A stretch of DNA of 64,000 bases from Bigelowiella natans CCMP2755. Lineage: Eukaryota; Cercozoa; Chlorarachniophyceae. The notes beneath the pieces were generated by a model. That model made no database searches and had not been told where the DNA came from. It was given only the letters and a program-made list of their open reading frames with translations. Below are positions 50,383 to 62,112 of this stretch, piece after piece. The stretch covers positions 114,764-178,763 of the forward strand of contig ADNK01000510.1 of assembly GCA_000320545.1 (NCBI GenBank), in the 5' to 3' direction. Position numbers and translations under genes: made by a program. How positions within the stretch are numbered: the first letter of the stretch is position 1; the number at the start of each line of letters is the position of its first letter.

Positions 50383-51534
50383 GTTGTCGGGCGGAGGGGG
50401 GGGAACGAGGGAGTTATCGAAACTTAGGGTTGATGTATTCATTCTTAATTAGGACGATGGTTAGAGGAAAAGGAAGGAGCTCTCATCCTGGCTTCTAGAT
50501 GCACAATCGTTCTATCTCTGTCTTATTATCGATGATTATCATTCTTCTCATCATCATCATCATCATCTATCCCCTCATATACCTGAGGATGCCTTGTCCG
50601 CCAGAGGAATTGCGATGAGAGTCAGATGGTAAAACGCAGATCCCGGTTTTCTGTTCAATTAGATCTGCCATATCACGGTGCTTCTCCGCCGATATCTCGC
50701 CTATCACTTCTGTCGTTGATTGCCTGTTTACGATGAATTTGTAGCATTAGTGAAAACATCAGCATTCCGACAAAAATGTCATTGAATATCCGCTTGTCTG
50801 ATTTTATTCTTCGTAGCGAATGACGGCAGCTGAAGTCAACAACTGTGTTTTCAATTTCATGGAGTTACCCAGATGTCATCGCCTTGATCAATTTTCGTTG
50901 ATCCTCTAGAGGAAAAATAAGCACAACGAGGAGGAGGAGGAGGAGGAGGAGGAGGAGGAGGAGGAATGGATTCCGCTTGCTTTTACTCATTCGAATTCAT
51001 GTTGCTATGACCAAAGGCAGGAATAGGTAGAAGCTCTTGAGTTGAGGGAAAGCTAATGGAGAAACCTTCTACAAGAGCCTCTCATCTTAGCAGCCCACTA
51101 ACTACTTGTTGCATCTGTCAAGCACCACCGCATACCTGCGTCGTTAATTGTGAAGTCGGTGCGGCCTATTACTTCCATGCCCCCTGAGCCACCGCGTCTA
51201 TTGGTGGTAGCAGTGAATAAATAATTGACGATTGATTTGCGTGTTTCTCCTAAGATGCTTTAGGGAGAATCTGCCTCATCAAAGTCGTACACGATTGCTC
51301 TGTAATCTAAATGTGCGTTTTCATGGTAAGTTCAGCGACACACTCTTTTCGCTCTGATAAGCTTGTGAGCGTGTATCTAGCTATTCAGCCGCCGTGTTTC
51401 GAAATCTTGACTTGTCGCGCTGCTGACCTTGCGAGAGGCATCAAGCGTCTTAGCAGCCGCGCCCCTGATGATGTATGTGGAAAGATAGACAGTTGTGGTA
51501 CGTTTATTTCTCGTACTTCTCCAATTGTTGCAAT

Positions 51535-51574
<40 letters not shown>

Positions 51575-52560
51575 TAAGTAACAATATATTTCATTCTGCG
51601 TTTGCAAGGAGCATCTGAATGACGACATCACTACCGAGCGAGTGAAAAGTGCTGATGTTCACTCTGCTGATGTCTCCACTATCAAGTCTCCCCCTCGGGT
51701 TGCATCTTTGAATGCGATCGCGCATTTCGTTCGCAGCCTAAGTAGTAGCATAGTTAGCGGCTTAGCTTTTGACCTTCTCTCATTCTCGATAAGATGAGGT
51801 TCCACCTTGTTCGTAAACGTAATGCAAGTGATGTCCCTCGGGTTCACCTTCAGCTCTTCGATCAGATAGGCCACCCGAGCCTGTATATCGTTAGCCATAA
51901 GAATTATCAGTATGAGATTATTCTCCTCGGCGTTAAACCGTCGTCTCTCCTTGTGCTTCGCAGCTCGTACTAGCATACCACTACCATCGCCTCCACTACT
52001 AATGATACTACTCCTCCTCCTCCTCCTCCTCCTCCTCCTACTACTACTACTACTTTTACTAGCATACCATACCACCGCTACCACTGCTGATGATAATACT
52101 ACTACAACAACTTCTACTACTACTGCTATTGCTACCGCAAGGACAGTTGTCTTTCCTGATCCTGGTCCAGCATGGACACGAACAGTTCCCAATGGAGCTG
52201 AATATCGCAACAACGCTCGACTCATCAACTTTCGAGCGATTCCGACTACCGACGACACACAATGCAGTCACTAAGCAGACCACCTCGTACTGCTCTTGTT
52301 TGCTCCTCATTGAGTTGCTTCGTAGACACCGAGTTGGACGGGCCTCTCGTGGGACTATTTGCGTCCAAATTTGTGCTCAACCTTCTCGAGATCACACGAA
52401 GGTCATCGCCGTGGCGCCTGCTGCGTGGGGTATTCAACTGCGGTGATGACAGTGGAATCTCTGACGCTTTCGCACTCTCCAACGGGAACCGCCGTGTCGA
52501 TGAAAAATAATATCGTTCGAATTTTCGCCATCCCCTTCTCCCAAAGGAGATTCTGTACAT
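46249..52560 (-). CDS. UvrD/Rep-family SF1 DNA helicase, probably organelle-targeted
   Basis: 3'-5' superfamily 1A helicase. Motifs in order on the minus strand: Q-motif LNEEQTRAV (about 52270); Walker A HAGPGSGKT (about 52160); Ia ITCITFTNK (51810) spliced to AANEMRDRI; Ib ISTFHSLG (51660); VDFDDLILLPIKALL (50070); motif II HILVDEFQDIN (49660); motif III FVVGDEDQSIYGW (49270); NYRSLKSIVHAA (49030); motif V IIGTLHSSKGKEFDTVVIAG (46490); VI EEERRLLYVGMTRAKDELCL (46390). The chosen Met at 52560 starts MYRISFGRRGWRKFERYYFS, a basic presequence suited to mitochondrion or plastid; an upstream in-frame Met at 52602 is the alternative. Expected role is replication or repair of organellar DNA, by inference. 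The C-terminal half holds an acidic, Ser-rich insertion (about 46900-47060) before motif V. Introns are full of GAT, GGA, TA and CA microsatellites, so middle exons are approximate. Confidence 0.85.
47770..48005. repeat. (GAT)n and (CTA)n microsatellites in helicase intron
   Basis: GAT run at about 47773-47802 and a CTA/ACT run at about 47970-48004, both in non-coding parts of the helicase gene. Confidence 0.9.
48604..48665. repeat. (GAT)n microsatellite in helicase gene
   Basis: Interrupted GAT trinucleotide run of about 60 bases. Confidence 0.9.
49790..49850. repeat. (GA)n microsatellite upstream of motif II exon
   Basis: About 60 bases of near-perfect GA. On the gene strand it is a CT run upstream of the motif II exon (QTLEDTRYRHKHILVDEFQD), about 75 bases from its apparent acceptor. 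Confidence 0.85.
50336..50380. repeat. (TA)n microsatellite in helicase gene
   Basis: About 44 bases of TA in non-coding sequence. Confidence 0.95.
50928..50965. repeat. (GGA)n microsatellite in helicase gene
   Basis: GGA trinucleotide run; a similar one lies at about 50155-50199. Confidence 0.9.
51540..51573. repeat. (CA)n microsatellite in helicase gene
   Basis: CA run just downstream (gene strand) of the exon that ends with FHSLGSDVVIQMLLA. Confidence 0.95.
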
Positions 52561-52602
52561 AACAACTGCCGGTCCCGGGGCTGTGGAGGGGAGTTCCAGC
52601 AA

Positions 52603-53598
52603 GGCTCGGGACCAGCGGAGTGAAATTACAGAATAATTGTGTGGATGAGACTGAAAATAAATCAGATTTTCGGTCTTTGTTATGGATTGACGAATGTCGT
52701 AGGATAATAATTAAGTATGTTTTCATGAACGTTGAAAATCTAAAGGGTATCTTTATTTTGAATACTCTTCTTGATCCCCCGCTAGAAGTTTTCAGGGTGA
52801 GAATTGGACCAAATATCTCTCTACGAAGCTCTTTTGAGTCCTTTTTTGACCGAAATCGCCTGTGTTACCCTATGGCAAACTAAATGGCGATTTTAAGCAG
52901 AAATGCCGTATTTTGTGGATATTGTCCCAAAAATAGGTCTAACAACAAATGAATGAGAAACGTACGATTTCGTAACGGTTAGGCGAGCGTCCTGAGAGTC
53001 TGTGCGTTTCGATGAAGCCGGGTAAATAAATTTTCGTTGAAACCGACGATGACTGGATAACCAAGAAAAGAACAAGGATAGGAAGTTTTTGGGATGAAAT
53101 AATTTTTACGATTTTGTTTCCATGTTGAAAAAAAGTCCTTGAAAAGACGAATTGCCGCCCCACCCAACGCGAGTGGCGAACACTTGAAAGGGGAAATCAG
53201 TTCTTGCGAATGAGATGGGGCCCAGTCGCTGAGTAGCTACCTTTCATAAGCAACATTTTAGTGACTTGCTTTCTGCCTTCCTACAAATAGTAGCCCTCCA
53301 ATCAAACGGTAACGTTCAACCTAGAGGCCACGAAGAGAGGGGGAAATATGTTGTGCATACAAATTTTAGTCAGTGAAGGGAAGGCTTGCAATATTTGAGA
53401 AAGAAATTATGATTTCCCTTTCAGGCTTGTATCTACATTTATTTAGTGAGGTTTGGAGGTTTTATTTTTAAGAAGGACTTCAAACCATACCCTAATGGGT
53501 TTCTTCATACTTCGTTTCCCTAATGTTTCCTTCTTGAACACGGTCCCTTCTCTCTGACACGCTATTCTTTTCGTACGCAGTGGTGCGTGGAAGTAGAA
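52603..53598. promoter_or_regulatory. Divergent intergenic region, helicase / EF-hand
   Basis: About 1 kb between head-to-head genes. Open frames around 52620-52883 (+) and 52939-53167 (-) have no recognisable similarity. It probably carries both promoters and possibly a non-coding 5' exon of the EF-hand gene, because CGCAG precedes its first coding exon at 53581. Confidence 0.45.
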
Positions 53599-55796
53599 AT
53601 GGACAGCGAAGACGCTTTGATCCCCAAGACGATCGAGTTGATCCATGAAAAGCACCAGATTAGCGACACTGCTAGACGGTCGCTGCATGATGACGTGGAA
53701 CAAAATGTACATTCGGAGTTGAAATTCGATTGGGAAGAGGAAGATCATGCGACTCCGTACCATATGCAAGGGGATGAGAAGTTCCAAAAAAGTCATTTCA
53801 TGGAGGCACGACGCATGTTGGAGCACAACACTTACGTTCAGAACAGTATCAATAGATTCTGGGTGTTGTACGCTGAGGATGAAGACGATGAATTCTATCA
53901 AAGCGTGGTCCGATGGGATAAATACTTCGCAGTATATCAAAAAATAGCGAAGGTGGTACAATTAAATATGCTCTCTTTCAGATTCGTATTGTTTTTATAG
54001 TAATTACCTGATGTTAGCGTTACATTTCTCTCTCCCTTTCTTTGCGCTTGTGTGTGTCTGTGTGTGTGCTCGCTTTGCTTTAAAGGTCGTCGGTGCCGGG
54101 AATTATGAGGACGATGATATTAAGACATGTGCGCTGCAAGACTGGGAGCGGGACTTGGCCTGGTCTCCCGACGGTACATCCAGTGAGCCGGACGAGGCCG
54201 ATATCGAAGATCGTTTTCTCAGCCATGAGCAATGGTAGAATTGGAATATTTTCCAAAATACAAGAAAGAGAACCTTAATTTGAATAATTACAAGCCGCCC
54301 ATTGTATTCAATATCACCGTTATTAGAGATAGTTGTGGAAATCGTGGTTTTGAAGCAGTATTATTTGTATTTATCATCAAGCAAACGCGTGCTGTCGTTT
54401 GATTTCTTTCACCGGGCAGTAATCTTCACTTGCCTAAGACTATTTTGGTATCGCTGTTTGGACGGTGATTTCTATAGGGTTCACTCGATATTCGAGGTGG
54501 CCGATCAATGGACGTATAATGTGCAGCCTCAGGAGTATGTCCTATTCTTGACGCGGCTCTTTGTGCGGATCACTAATGTCCTCCCACCACATACATACTT
54601 GACAATGATGAAACCCCTTTCCTAAGATAGAAAGCTGTTATTTTGTGGTAACGGACACTCGATAACCCCCCTCTCTTCTTCACCATTATAGTTATCCTCC
54701 TCGTTATCTTTTTCTTAGCCTTCTTCACCCTTCACCCCAGGTCATAGACGGCAAGACTGTGGCACGTGATATTGCGGACGTGGAGACCGACATGGAATAC
54801 AGCAAGAACCTGCAGAATATTGAGATAGAGAACGTAGACTCTTCACGACGTAACTCGCTCGACAGTGATTCTAAGGAAGGTAAAGGGGAAGGGAGCGAAT
54901 CGCAAGAAGGAACAGAAGGCGATAAAGGAAATGATGGTTTAGCAGACGAAGGCAAGGGCAATGATGATGACGATAAAGGCGAGGGGGCGAAGAAAGGGAG
55001 AAGGGTTTTTAAAGGGAAGTACAGCTGGTTGAATGAAGTTCCGGATGAATTCGCTCACCTTCTCGAAAATCTTGATCCTAAGAATATTAAGGATTTGATT
55101 GAGGTGATCCGTGAGATCATTGTTCTCAAGTTTGACGTGGTCCTTAACGCATGGAAAGTTATCGACGTCAATCGAGATCGAAAGATAGATATGGAAGAGT
55201 TCGGCGTCTTCCTCAAGAAGATCGGATTTTCCTTCGTTCCAATGCAAATCCAAAGGAAACTCTGGCGCATTGCAGACCACAACATGGACCAGGTGATGAG
55301 CTTCCAGGAGTTCCGTATAGCTTTCTCAAAGAAGAAGGACAGGCGGTATGCCTACTCGGCGAGAGAGAAGGCCGAGCTCAAACGCAAGAAACAGTCTATC
55401 ATCCAAGCAAAAAAAGCTCGTGACTCCCTTCGGCTAAAAATCATAACTTCCCCAGAGCAGCTCGCAGAGATGAAGGACGATGAAAAGGTAGCGGTATATA
55501 TATATATATAGAAATATGTATGGTGTGTGTGTGTGTGTGTGTAAAGTCATTGTATATCTATTGTACAAGAATAAGGTGAAGAAATGTGTGAGCAATACGT
55601 TTCATAACACCCCCCCTCCCCTCCTCTTCCTCCTCCTTTTTATCTCCGCTCATGAAAGGTGGAGGCGGTACGCGAGTCACTCCTGCTCAAGTGGAAATCG
55701 CTGAAGTCTGCTTGGAACGTCATGGACAAGAATCACGACAAAGAAATCTCCCGTGAGGAGTTTGGGGCTGGACTATCCAAGACCGGATTCCAATGG

Positions 55797-55828
<32 letters not shown>

Positions 55829-57884
55829 TCATAGAAGCATAGTATAGTATGTATGTTGCAAGTATACGCTTCAGTACAAGATGACTCTCGATTGGCAAAT
55901 TAGTCCGATTATTCTTGTTCTACAGCTATGGTTTGTAGAACTAAGATCATCGAGGTGTTTCACCACTGCAGCCGTGCGAATTAGTTCCCTTTGTAATTTT
56001 GAACCTCTTTCCATTTTGAGCTTTTCTCAGTGCATCCATGTAACTGTATCAAATACTTGCTGCAAACCACATGTAATGTCTATCAGGTGGAGGATTGGAT
56101 CGTAGACGAATTGTGGAACCTGGCGGACAACGATGGCTCCAAATCTCTCGATTTCAAAGAGTTTACACAAACATTCCGCCGTGGTGTCTGCGTAGAGTTC
56201 GAAACGTCATCAGACGAGGAGGGGGAGGAGATGGAAAACTCCATCGCTGATACCGATGAAATGCACAGCGAAATTCTATCCCAATCCGCCACGTCCTCAG
56301 CAATCTCAAGCGCACGCAGCGACTGGAAACATCATGGATCTCACTCTAAGACTTCCCATCATCATCATGATCATGGTCATCACCATCACTATCATCTCGC
56401 CCTTCACAAAGTGCCAGATTCCAGCAGATCCAGGGCATCGTACACATCCACTTCCCGATCCTCGATGATCAGGGAGAACGAATCAGCACGCCATCCTCAC
56501 CATCACCATTTTAAGGATGAAAGCGAGACCGCTACTACTTCGGCTAGCGCGGCTACCGTTGTTCCTGCATCAAGTCTTGTCGATGAGTTGTCAATGACTG
56601 TGGAGGCTGATGAAGTGATGACACATAGCGAGCGACGTCGGCAGTTACGTCAACGCAAGTCTGTGGTGAGGCTAAGAGCTATAATTTTGGCACAGCAAAA
56701 AGGCGAAAGTAATGGTGACGGTGGAAGTGGTGAAGGAGGAGGCGGTGCAAGTGATGAGGAAAGTACAAAATTTCTTCAGTCTCTAAGCAGCTCATTTGAC
56801 GTGCCACTGCTTAGTTCAAAGGGTGGCGTAGAAGCCATACGCTATAGAATCATACAATGTGCGAAAGACGGTACAGGGTTTCTCCTTAACGCTGCAGATG
56901 AATTTAATGTTGATACCCTCACGGCCCTTGGGGGGCCTCAGATAGCTGACATTTTGATTATGTGTGGGGAAGAATTCAGCGAGTCGCAGTATAAGGTAAA
57001 GAGAGCATTCTTGCCCGAGGAGTTGCAGGAGCAGAGCGAGGACGACGATAATAAGTTCTCCAACCCTGCATCCTCCTGGTATCAAAGGAGCAACAACCGA
57101 AAGGGCCCTACAAAAGTAGTTAAGGTGAGTGAGGGTGAAGAGGCACTTGACACGATCGTTAAGCACGTCCGCGCATTGAATTTGGCCTCCAGGAAGGAGA
57201 ACCTTAGGCTAAGAAGGTATTTGCTTCCCAGTGAGTATATGCGTTTGAGCCTGTTTCGTAGGAAGTTGCTGCAGTAGCGGACAATTTTTGCCTTCTACTT
57301 TTACCGTTTTTGTGTTCAGTAATAAGTTCATTCAATCTCTCTCTCTCACTCTCCCAGCACTCTCAGCCCTCACACTGACAATACACAACACTCTCAGGGA
57401 AATAGATCAAAAGCTTATCCAAGAAGACGGGACAGGTGGATCAAGCGAGCCGCGGGTTCGGATATTAGAGCGTCCGAATCACGGGCGCAAACGGCGCCTA
57501 ATGCTGAAGAAGCGCAACAGCCGCCGACGAGTGAAAGGGAGGGGTCGTGCTTTGAGACCGAACGTTAAGGGAGGATACTCGGGGATAGATAAGTGGGTTC
57601 ATCTCTCCAGGTCGTTTTTTGCCTTCGACAACAACTTGAACGTCGTTCTGTGTTGTCATCGTCGTCGCCATCGCCATCGCCCTATTTGTCCTACATCATT
57701 CGATATCACTCGCTGCGCTCTACGCTTGCGTTTTCTTTTGGTTTGTTGCTTTCGACTGCAACAAATCGCTCACCTGCCATCTTTGCTACAACACAGCGTT
57801 ACACCTGAAAAGAGGACTTCATCTGTCGCCAAATATCACCCTGTTCTAGAGCCAATAGCACAACAAACGTCACCACCGCATCTT

Positions 57885-57915
<31 letters not shown>

Positions 57916-60691
57916 TACGACCTGGAACAAGGTTCCAACCCCAAAATATTAGAATACTTCTAACTTCGATTATATTCCTTAAGCTTCATCATCATCGTCA
58001 CCACCGTCTCAACCTCTTACAACCATTTAATATCTATTAGAATAGCGAATAAGCCCGCTAGGGCCCCATTGGTCCAATCTCTGAAAGAAAGGCCTTTTGC
58101 TCAGCCAGCATCAGCACAGCAAAAGCACCCCACGGGTGTGACTGACACCTTCCATCATTCCCTCTCCGGCATCCAGATCCTTTCATCTAGTAAAGATCCC
58201 AGCTCCAACAACGTCGACAATGAAACCCTTCAGCAGCTTCCGTTCGACGAGCGGGGGGAGAAACTACTCAAGATCATGAGGAAGGAGCAAGAAATACAGC
58301 AGCGCCTTCAAACCGTCAAACTCAAGCGATATATCGAGGTCCTACTATGGCTAGTTTCCACAATTCCGTTGTACACTCTCCATTCTTTGTCGGCGAGTTG
58401 TATGTTTACCATGAAGTATTTATATTGAGACTCTCTTTTCTGTACCTCAGATTCGAAATCGAAACGAGGAGAGGAGAAGCCGCACAGCCAGGGCAGCATT
58501 GAGCCGAGCACGGGAATTGCACGAGGAACAACAGCAGAGACAGATGTAAGTATTCTAATGGCGTGTGGGCGTATGAGAACCGATGGTACTGATATCTATC
58601 TCCCAACACGTTTACTCTATTCTTCTGTTCATTCATACTCAAATAATATACATACTAACTGCATAAATCACCGTCACATCCTAATGGTATCACCACCATC
58701 ATCACCAACTCATCCTCATCATTGCCCTGACCACCATGATCGCTTTCAGCAACTTCGCCAAGCGTGAAACCATGATCGAGCATGCAAAGGCCCAACGACT
58801 GTCAAAGTCATCAAAACAAACAATGACAATATCGAGCTCCAGGGTAGAATCTGTCGGCACCATCCATCTTCATACGCATTCTTCCTCTGCGCGTCGGTCA
58901 TCTCTCGGAACAAATGTAGCGATCATGCCGACCTCGAAGGGAAAAACATCAGCAATGTCGCCGCATACGCGTACCACGCAGAAGATTCCTTCTTCTTCCG
59001 CGCTATCTCCCCAGAAAAGGCATGTGATTCCGTCATCTCCCCAGCCGAAGGTGATAGAAGGAGCCTCAGCCCCAGTCCTGGCCCAGAGGATTCAGATGGG
59101 CTCAAGGATTATCGAAGGAGCAGCGGGGGGCGATGCTGCTTTGATAACCGGGGTTCAAAAGACACCAATAACAACAACCCGCAATGATTTTCCAAAGCTT
59201 ACCATCCCAACAGGCGAGACCATCACTGCTGCCTCACCAAAAACCTTCTCTTCTTCCCGGACGCGCCTCACGTCGCAATACCAACAAAAGCGACCTCTAG
59301 TCAATATAGATACTGGACGTAGTGTCATTTCCAACTCAGCACTGTCTATTGCACTTATGGAGTCGACCGGGGAGGCAGCACATTCACGGGTAATGATGAA
59401 GAGGGAGAAGCCGCAAAGATATTTCTCAAGAATGTCCAGTCCGACAAATGTTAGCTCAGGCCGCAGCAACAAACGACCGAGTGTCTTCTACTTTGGCCCA
59501 CAAACTGACAGCACCGGGAGATCTTCCGTAGAAGCAGAAGCATTGGAAGGGGTTGGGCGTGGGGGAGCAGTTGAAGCAGGTCCACTCTCTGACCTGCTAT
59601 CACCAGCATCGAAAGGAACGACTTCTAGAGTTACAAAGTTTGTACCACCGGAAGGTCTCTACACCCCCTCCATCCAATGGTCTCAAACGACTCAAAGACA
59701 GCAGCGACGATACGCTATGGACGAAAAACCGAGAGAATTTGTGGTTGGTACCTCCCCACTTAAGGCACAGGAACAGCGGCAGTCTGCCCGTGTTGAGCGA
59801 CGCGGCTTCTCGAGCAAGCATAACAAACCTCTAAAGGCAAAGGCTACCAGCAAGAAGCAGCAGCAGAACAAGAGGACTATGAAGGCAAGCTCAAGACCAT
59901 CGTCGAGCGGTGTATGCAGTACTTTATCTCGCAATATGGAGTCGCCTATCGAGACACGAGAACGAAGGCGTCCTGATACTGTTCAGCATCCTGAGTTTGT
60001 GTATGAGCCGGGAGAGGGCCTTCTCCCTACTTACGTGGAGAACGAGGCACATCGTCCATGGTCGACACCGAACCTATCACAAGATGATAGTAGTCATCGA
60101 GAACAAATTCTGAGCTACGCCAAGGTGGCAGCAGCGATCGGAACAGCGGCAGGATTGCCATCACAGGCAGCATCAAGAGCGCTCTCGGTGTCATCAGAAT
60201 CCCGTCCGCTCACACGAGATTCCTCGAGGCCGCACTCACGACACTCCTGGAGCATTAACTATCGAAGCGGACCAACATTAGGTGCTTTTTCTGGAACATC
60301 AACTGTGTCAAAAGGTCCTTTGCTTAGTGCTAAGAGCTTGTTGCGCAGCGCGGACGAAGAGGAGAGTCAGCCGCCACCGGGCAAAACTTTAGTCCTTCAC
60401 CCAGTCAAACGGAAGAAGAAGAAAAAATCTATCCTGGCCAAGAGCACGCTCAACGGAAGGATGCGCCGCGTTTTCAAGGTAGAAGACGATCCTTATGAGA
60501 AGACCATGTCTATCGTGGAAAAACTGTCAAAAATCTCATCTGCCCCCTCTCGCCGGATGGCGAAGCGCTATGTGGATAAAACTAATTATCCCTTCATAGT
60601 TTCTCCCACTAAAATATCTTCCGCGCAACAATTCTGTCGCAAGAAGCCGAAGAAGAAGACTAGAGGAAGATGGGGTTGGTATCCGGAGTGA
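53599..60691 (+). CDS. Giant EF-hand protein with His-rich and basic disordered regions
   Basis: Exons 53599-53952, 54086-54234, 54478-54577, 54741-55487, 55659-55796, 56087-57234, 57398-57592, 57797-57931, 58041-58338, 58451-58545 and 58750-60691 join in phase to about 1,766 residues. Four Ca2+-loop sequences: VIDVNRDRKIDMEEF (good), IADHNMDQVMSFQEF (degenerate), VMDKNHDKEISREEF (good), LADNDGSKSLDFKEF (good), in two pairs near residues 330-500. An acidic linker precedes them. Behind them lie a His-rich stretch (KTSHHHHDHGHHHHYH), a poly-Gln run, a coiled-coil-like segment (LKIMRKEQEIQQRLQTVKLK, NEERRSRTARAALSRARELH) and a long Ser/Arg/Lys-rich tail ending RGRWGWYPE. The N-terminal third has no recognised domain. 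Likely a Ca2+-responsive cytoskeletal or ciliary scaffold, an inference only. The start is the first ATG in the first confident exon; a preceding exon is possible. Confidence 0.8.
55797..55830 (+). repeat. (GTA)n tract forming an EF-hand gene splice donor
   Basis: The exon encoding the third EF-hand ends CAATGG at 55796, and the intron starts as GTAGTAGTA... for about 11 units. The donor GT is the first unit of the repeat. Confidence 0.9.
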
Positions 60692-62112
60692 AAGTGTAAT
60701 TGGGCTAAGTGGGATGCAGCATCCAGTACGAGGTGCAATGTGCAGTCATATTAATAATAGAATGTTGATGAATGCATAGCATTGAGGTACATGTAGAGCT
60801 CAATAACAACATTTAAGCAATATTTCAACTCACCAACCAACACCATCAGCATGCGGCAACATGTGCTCCTGCACAGAACAACCCTATTACATTTAGATAG
60901 TCACATAGACTATCAGCGCTACGTAACTAAGCTAGCTAAGGCGGCTATGCTTCCCGCTCTATCTGGCGCTGTCGTGGCATTGGCAAAGAATTTACATGAC
61001 TTTCTAGGTATATATCTAGACATACATAATGGACAAAATGATTCCATGTCTTTTATATGTACACACGTGTATCAGATGCGTATGTAGCTATAACGCTCGG
61101 CTCAATGTGCATGATTTACGATAACCGCTTTAGACACGACGCAGCTAAAGATGTACATCCTCATAATACACGCTAACGGCAAAAAATGAATGCTAAATTA
61201 TATGCTGACGAGCTTGTACTTCATTCGTATGAACACCAGGGGGCTACATCTTTCTAGTAAACTCATACTTTGAATATTTACTTAGAACCTCCTCCGCTGA
61301 AGTCTTATTCTTTGCACATAATGTTGGAAATCCGGAAACGGTGAAGTGTTTACTCCTTTTACACCGAAGGCAGGAAGAATACCTAGCTTAAGGATGGATT
61401 CCAAGCTGGATGAGATACAGCCCTGTTTACCGATAATTCGTTTTTGGTTTCCATTCCGACCGAAACGGGCAGTGATGCTCTAGATTTCGGGGCCTCAATG
61501 CATGTTCGAAGCTGTTGAGAAAATGTTGTTACAAGTGGGAAAAATTGAGAGTAACCGAAGGTTGGATGATGGCAGCCCGTCAAAGAAACGGAGAATGCCT
61601 ACTGCCCTACCCCACGTTGGATTATGATCATTATTTGTTCGGAAAGATGATGGTGAAGGAGGATGAAGGTGCATGTCGCGCTTGAATATCGCCTTTGTAA
61701 TTCGGAGGATTTGATGTCGCACAATAGATGTTCCCGTCGTTAATCGACTAGTCGAACTTCGGATAATTTTATGTCGCACTATGGATATTCCCTTCGTACT
61801 CCGGATAGTTTGATGTCGCGCAATGGATATTCCCCTTGTATTCTCACCACCTTCTGACCTACTCCACGTATCATCATAGCCCGGAACTCCAGAAGAGAGG
61901 GGGACCAGATCAAGGCGTCATTTAGACGAGGATAGGACGAACGACGTCAATTTTGGGGAAGAAACGGAGCATTCAGGTTGTTTGTAAGTGCTGAGGTAGT
62001 TGGATAGGCGCTATTTCAATTTGTTTTGGGTACAGGAGAGATTTGAATGGCAAAGATAATCAACCAGTAGTCTTAAATGCAAACAGTTTGTGTAGGTACT
62101 TGAAGAGGGACC
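60692..62112. other. Intergenic region, EF-hand to EamA transporter
   Basis: No exon recognised on either strand. Near the EF-hand stop it has CATGTAG, GCATGCGG and AAGCTAGCTAAGG words like other 3' flanks. An imperfect direct repeat lies at 61671-61845. The stretch next to the transporter presumably holds its promoter. Confidence 0.55.
61671..61845. repeat. Imperfect direct repeat, about 41-base unit, four copies
   Basis: The word ATGTCGC recurs at 61673, 61714, 61771 and 61813, followed each time by a relative of ACAATGGATATTCCCTTCGT and preceded by (T)TCGGA/CCGGA plus GATTTG. Spacings are 41, 57 and 42 bases. The longer spacing is explained by about 16 extra bases that include the palindrome TCGACTAGTCGA (61744-61755). 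The first copy is the most diverged. Confidence 0.75.

Noticed and set aside
52090-52446. Plus-strand open frames opposite the helicase 5' exons
   Set aside because: The minus strand has Walker A and Q-motif sequence in phase; the plus frames are shadows with poly-Leu from repeats.
53443-53961. Minus-strand open frame of 172 codons
   Set aside because: Antisense of the first EF-hand-gene exon, which joins in phase with downstream exons on the plus strand.
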